From the NCBI GenBank assembly GCA_964353255.1, contig CAYGVJ010000077.1, forward strand, positions 1 through 25,161: a stretch of 25,161 bases of DNA, written 5' to 3'. The translations under genes and the position numbers were made by a program. Of this stretch, positions 21,569-25,161 are shown piece by piece. The number at the start of each line of letters is the position of its first letter. Within the stretch, counting starts at the first letter, position 1. A model generated the notes under the pieces. It searched no databases, had not been told where the DNA came from, and saw nothing but the letters and a program-made list of their open reading frames with translations. Origin of the DNA: VFZS01 sp964353255 (lineage in GTDB: Bacteria > Acidobacteriota > Terriglobia > Bryobacterales > Bryobacteraceae).

Positions 21569-24500
21569 ATGCGATTGCGAGCTAGCTTTACCGTGTTTTT
21601 GATTCTGCTGGCCTGTGTGGCGCTGGTGGCGCCCCCTCTGGCAGCTCAGGAAGCGCGCGGCACCATTGTGGGCCGGGTCCTGGACGCTTCCGGCGCGGTG
21701 GTCGGCGGCGCTTCGGTGCAGGTCACCAACAAGGCCATGGGAACCAAGGTCTCGGTGGTGACCAATGACGTGGGCTTGTACCAAGCCACGTACCTGATTC
21801 CCGGCCTGTATCAGATTGCGGTCGAAGCGCCGGGCTTCAAGAAATCCGTGCGCGACGTCGAGGTGCGGGTCAGCGACCGGCTGGAAGTCAACGTGACGCT
21901 GGAAGTTGGCGCGGCAACTGAAAGCATCACCGTCACGGAGGAGACGCCGCTGCTCAATACCGCTTCGGCGTCGGTGGGCACGGTGGTGGATGCCGCACGA
22001 GTCGCCAATATGCCGCTGTCTTACGGCAACCCCTTCCTGTTGATCGCCGCCACCGGCGGGGTCACCTTCACGGGCGATTCGCGGTTGGACCGGCCCTTCG
22101 AGCCGACCCATATCGTCGGTTACGCCATGGCCGGATCGCGCGGCAACATGAGCGACGTCACGATCGATGGAGCACCCACCTCGGCCACGGCCAACGCCAA
22201 TCAGGTGATTGCCGCTTACGTTCCGCCCACCGACATCGTGCAGGAATTCAAGGTGCAGACCGCCACCTTCGATGCGCAATACGGGCAGACCATGGGCGGC
22301 GTGACCAACATCAGCCTGAAGTCGGGCAGCAACAGCTTCCACGGCACGGCGTTCTACTCGTTCCAGCGGAAGAACTTTTGGGCCAATGATTTCTTCAACA
22401 ACGCCCAAAGCAAGCCCCGGGCGGCGTTCAGCTTCGACCGCTGGGGCGGATCGCTCGGCGGTCCGGCCTACATCCCGAAAGTCTACGACGGCAAGAACAA
22501 GACCTTCTTCATGTGGGGCTACGAGGGGATTCACGACGCCCGGCCGCGGCACGACGACGCCACCAATACCGTTCCGACCCCGGCGATGAGGACCGGCGAT
22601 TTCTCGGCGCTCCTGGCGGTAGGCTCCAGCTACCAAGTCTACAATCCGTTCACGCGCACCGGACCGGTCAGCGGGCGTTACACGGCGCAGCCGTTCCCGA
22701 ACAACGTCATTCCGCCCTCGCTGATCAGCCCGATCGCTAAGAACATACTGAGTTACTTCCCGCAGCCGTCCAGCCCCGCCACCGCCGCCCCGAACGGCAC
22801 CAACAACATGGTGGACGCCAGTGTGACGGAGAACGCCAAGTACTATAACCATAGCTGGCGCGGGGACCACATCGTGAGCGACAGGCAGCGGATCTTCGTC
22901 CGCGCCAGCGTTTACCGCCGGGACAGCACGTACAACAACTACTTCGGCAATATCGCCACGGGCATCACCTTCCAGTTCCTGGCCCGCGCCGCCGTGTTCG
23001 ACGATGTGTACACGCTCTCGCCGAGCACCGTGCTGAACACCCGTTACAGCTACAGCCGCTTTATCCGCGTCCAGGACAACAATGCCGGCGCGCGAGGATT
23101 CGACATCACTACGCTGGGTTTCCCGGCCTCGTATGCCAGCCTCATCCCCAAGGAGGTCTTGCGCTTCCCGACCGTCAACATGACCGGCTACATTCCTACT
23201 GCCCCGTCCACGGGCGAGAACCGGCCAGTGATGAATCACACCGTGGCCGTCACTCTGTCGAGGGCGCAAAGCTCCCACTTCATCCGCACGGGCTTTGAAT
23301 TCCGGGCCTACCAGGAGACCGACCACTTCTTCAGCGCCGCCCAGACCGGTCAATTCAACTTCGACGCCACCTGGACACGCGGGCCGCTGGACAACTCGGC
23401 GACTTCTCCCGGCAGCATCGGCCAATCGGTGGCCGCGCTTCTGCTGGGCCTGCCCTCGGCTTCGAGCCTGGTCACCCGCGCGGCGGACTATGCCGAACAG
23501 TCGAATTCCTTGGGGTTCTTTGTGCAGGACGACTGGAAGGTTTCCAGGAACCTGACCATAAACCTCGGCTTGCGCTATGAGTTCGAGCAGCCGCTCCACG
23601 AGCGTTACAACCGGAGCGTCGTGAGCTTCGATCCCACTTACGTGCAGTCGTTCTCCGCGGCGGCCCAGGCGGTGTATGCCAGGGCTCCGCTGGCAGAGCT
23701 CGCGGCCAGCCAGTTCAAGGCTACGGGCGGGCTGACCTTCGCCGGCCTGGACGGCAATCCCAACGGTCTGTACCATACCCCGAAGAACAGCTTCATGCCG
23801 CGCTTCGGCCTGGCCTACTTGGTCGAGAGAAACACCGTGCTGCGCGCCGGCTTCGGGGTCTTCTACGGCTTCCTGGGCGCGCGCCGCAGCGACGTCATCC
23901 AGAGCGGCTTCAGCCAGAATACCAACATGGTCCCGACCATCAACAACATCGACTTCATTGCCACCCTCTCCAACCCGTTCCCCAACGGCGTTCAAAACCC
24001 GGTGGGAGCGGCGGCAGGGAAGCAGACGTTCCTGGGACAGAATATCTCGTTCTTCAATCAAGACCCCAAGATTCCGCGCGTATCGCGTTGGGAACTGGGC
24101 ATTCAGCACGTGTTCAGGGGCGGCCTCTTGCTGGAGGCGAACTACACCGGCAACAAGACTATCCGCCTGGAGATCCCTGTCGCGGGCAACCCCCCCGTTG
24201 TCAACCTGAACGCGCTGTCGAATCAGTATTTGAGCAAAAGCCCGACGCGCGACAACCCCACCAACAACTACCTGACCGGCAGCGTTACCAACCCGTTCTA
24301 CGGCCTGGGCCCGGCGGGGAATACGCAAACCGTTTTCACCAACACCACCATCGCGCGGTCCACCCTGCTGCTGCCCTATCCCGAGTTTGGCTCGGTGAGC
24401 AGCAGCGTAAACACGGGCTCCTCCTGGTACCATGGCCTGATCGTGCTGGTGGAGAAGAGGTTCTCCAAGGGCTACTCCCTGGCCGCCAACTACACCTTCT

Positions 24501-25111
24501 CGAAGTTCATGCAGGCCAACGAGCTCCTGAACCCGGCAGATCCGCTGCCCGTAAAGGTGATCTCCGATCAGGACACGCCGCACCGCCTGTCGCTGAGCGG
24601 GGTCATGGAGTTTCCATTTGGCAAAGGCAAGCCCTTGCTGAACACCGCCAACCCGGTCGTCTCGCGGCTGGTGGGCGGGTGGCAGATCTCGGGAGGCTGG
24701 GGCTACCAGGTGGGCTTCCCGCTGGGCTGGGGCAACATGCTTTACTACAGCGACCCCAAGAACATCGTGTTGCCCGCCGACCAGCGCACGGTCGGTCGCT
24801 GGTTCAACACGGCCGGCTTCGAGACGGCCTCCGCCAGCCAGTTGGTGAACAATGTGCGGACCTGGCCGCTGCGTTTCTCCCAGATTCGTGGCCGGAATGG
24901 GAACAACGTGGACGCGGCGCTCTTCAAGAACACCCGCGTCACGGAAGGGAAGAACATTCAGTTCCGGGCTGAGTTCCTGAACGCCTTCAACCATCCCGGG
25001 TTCCCGGCTCCGGTCCTGGCTCCCACGTCCACCACCTTCGGCCAGATCGTCGCCTCCAATCAGTCAGGTTATCCGCGCCGGCTCCAGTTGACGCTGAAGT
25101 ACATCTTCTAG
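21569..25111 (+). CDS. Oar-like TonB-dependent outer-membrane receptor
   Basis: This is a 1180-residue outer-membrane protein. Its Sec signal peptide runs to about residue 26 (hydrophobic core, then APPLAAQ). A carboxypeptidase-regulatory-like beta sandwich lies at about 28-115 (GTIVGRVLDASGAVVGGASV, GLYQATYLIPGLYQIAVEAP). A plug domain at about 120-250 includes VTIDGAPTSATANANQ, FKVQTATFDAQYGQTMGG and VTNISLKSGSNSFHGTAFY. The rest is a 22-strand-type barrel with Asn-rich loops, and it ends in a terminal aromatic (LTLKYIF), as outer-membrane barrels do. GGGAGG lies five bases before the ATG. Acidobacteria carry many such receptors; substrates range from oligosaccharides to peptides and are not predictable here. 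The upstream LacI and sulfatase make a glycan plausible. Confidence 0.93.
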   Translation: MRLRASFTVFLILLACVALVAPPLAAQEARGTIVGRVLDASGAVVGGASVQVTNKAMGTKVSVVTNDVGLYQATYLIPGLYQIAVEAPGFKKSVRDVEVRVSDRLEVNVTLEVGAATESITVTEETPLLNTASASVGTVVDAARVANMPLSYGNPFLLIAATGGVTFTGDSRLDRPFEPTHIVGYAMAGSRGNMSDVTIDGAPTSATANANQVIAAYVPPTDIVQEFKVQTATFDAQYGQTMGGVTNISLKSGSNSFHGTAFYSFQRKNFWANDFFNNAQSKPRAAFSFDRWGGSLGGPAYIPKVYDGKNKTFFMWGYEGIHDARPRHDDATNTVPTPAMRTGDFSALLAVGSSYQVYNPFTRTGPVSGRYTAQPFPNNVIPPSLISPIAKNILSYFPQPSSPATAAPNGTNNMVDASVTENAKYYNHSWRGDHIVSDRQRIFVRASVYRRDSTYNNYFGNIATGITFQFLARAAVFDDVYTLSPSTVLNTRYSYSRFIRVQDNNAGARGFDITTLGFPASYASLIPKEVLRFPTVNMTGYIPTAPSTGENRPVMNHTVAVTLSRAQSSHFIRTGFEFRAYQETDHFFSAAQTGQFNFDATWTRGPLDNSATSPGSIGQSVAALLLGLPSASSLVTRAADYAEQSNSLGFFVQDDWKVSRNLTINLGLRYEFEQPLHERYNRSVVSFDPTYVQSFSAAAQAVYARAPLAELAASQFKATGGLTFAGLDGNPNGLYHTPKNSFMPRFGLAYLVERNTVLRAGFGVFYGFLGARRSDVIQSGFSQNTNMVPTINNIDFIATLSNPFPNGVQNPVGAAAGKQTFLGQNISFFNQDPKIPRVSRWELGIQHVFRGGLLLEANYTGNKTIRLEIPVAGNPPVVNLNALSNQYLSKSPTRDNPTNNYLTGSVTNPFYGLGPAGNTQTVFTNTTIARSTLLLPYPEFGSVSSSVNTGSSWYHGLIVLVEKRFSKGYSLAANYTFSKFMQANELLNPADPLPVKVISDQDTPHRLSLSGVMEFPFGKGKPLLNTANPVVSRLVGGWQISGGWGYQVGFPLGWGNMLYYSDPKNIVLPADQRTVGRWFNTAGFETASASQLVNNVRTWPLRFSQIRGRNGNNVDAALFKNTRVTEGKNIQFRAEFLNAFNHPGFPAPVLAPTSTTFGQIVASNQSGYPRRLQLTLKYIF

Positions 25112-25161
25112 CCCGAAGTTCCACCCCGCGGCAGGCAGTCCTGCGTTGATTTGACTGGACT

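Noticed and set aside
21374..24994. A 1206-residue open frame antisense to the TonB receptor
   Set aside because: It mirrors the codon bias of the receptor on the other strand, shows no domain, signal or ribosome site, and has the His/Val/Gly/Arg-rich makeup of GC-rich antisense frames.
1..25161. CRISPR arrays, tRNA or rRNA genes, phage structural genes, transposases
   Set aside because: No regularly spaced short repeats, no cloverleaf or rRNA signature, and no transposase or integrase frame was recognised in the window.

Overview
The window is GC-rich, densely coded DNA. It most likely comes from an acidobacterium of the Solibacter/Bryobacterales type. Three signs point there: a Solibacter-type TIGR03437 C-terminal module (about 1759-3285), a large Oar-like TonB-dependent receptor with a carboxypeptidase-regulatory-like N-terminal domain (21569-25111), and a secreted alkaline phosphatase and sulfatase pair. 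This is inference from family resemblance; there is no rRNA or other direct taxonomic marker.

Region 1 (1-8037) is the rod-shape / lateral wall elongation cluster, in the order mreB (3' part only), mreC, mreD, mrdA (PBP2), rodA. It is interrupted. Straight after mreB lies a truncated mreC copy whose reading frame runs into a foreign tail ending in a PEP-CTERM sorting signal. Then come a 5'-truncated TPR gene and a 5'-truncated TIGR03437 gene, both on the minus strand. Only after these does a full-length mreC begin. The two mreC copies share a 502-base direct repeat (615-1116 and 3416-3917) with no difference that I could find by eye. Either a recent rearrangement split the operon, or this is an assembly chimera; the sequence alone cannot decide.

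Region 2 (8038-13536) holds a structured non-coding leader of about 400 bases, an RNase E/G whose S1 domain is interrupted by a long disordered insert, an O-antigen-ligase-like membrane protein, and a 564-residue protein of unknown function with a GNAT-like segment. The last two overlap by ATGA and are probably co-translated.

Region 3 (13537-16800) is on the minus strand. A HigBA-type toxin-antitoxin pair is bracketed by a repeat of the 3' end of the preceding gene. It is followed by a CadC-like winged-helix/TPR regulator with an apparently near-leaderless promoter, and by a small secreted protein of unknown function.

Region 4 (16968-25161) looks like a secreted-hydrolase and uptake locus. 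An alkaline phosphatase is divergent from a Tat-exported sulfatase. Next come a LacI-family regulator with a good promoter and operator-like repeats, a terminator-like hairpin, and the Oar-like outer-membrane receptor. A plausible reading is that the sulfatase processes sulfated glycans outside the cytoplasm, the receptor handles outer-membrane transport, and the LacI protein controls one or both. The substrate cannot be read from sequence.
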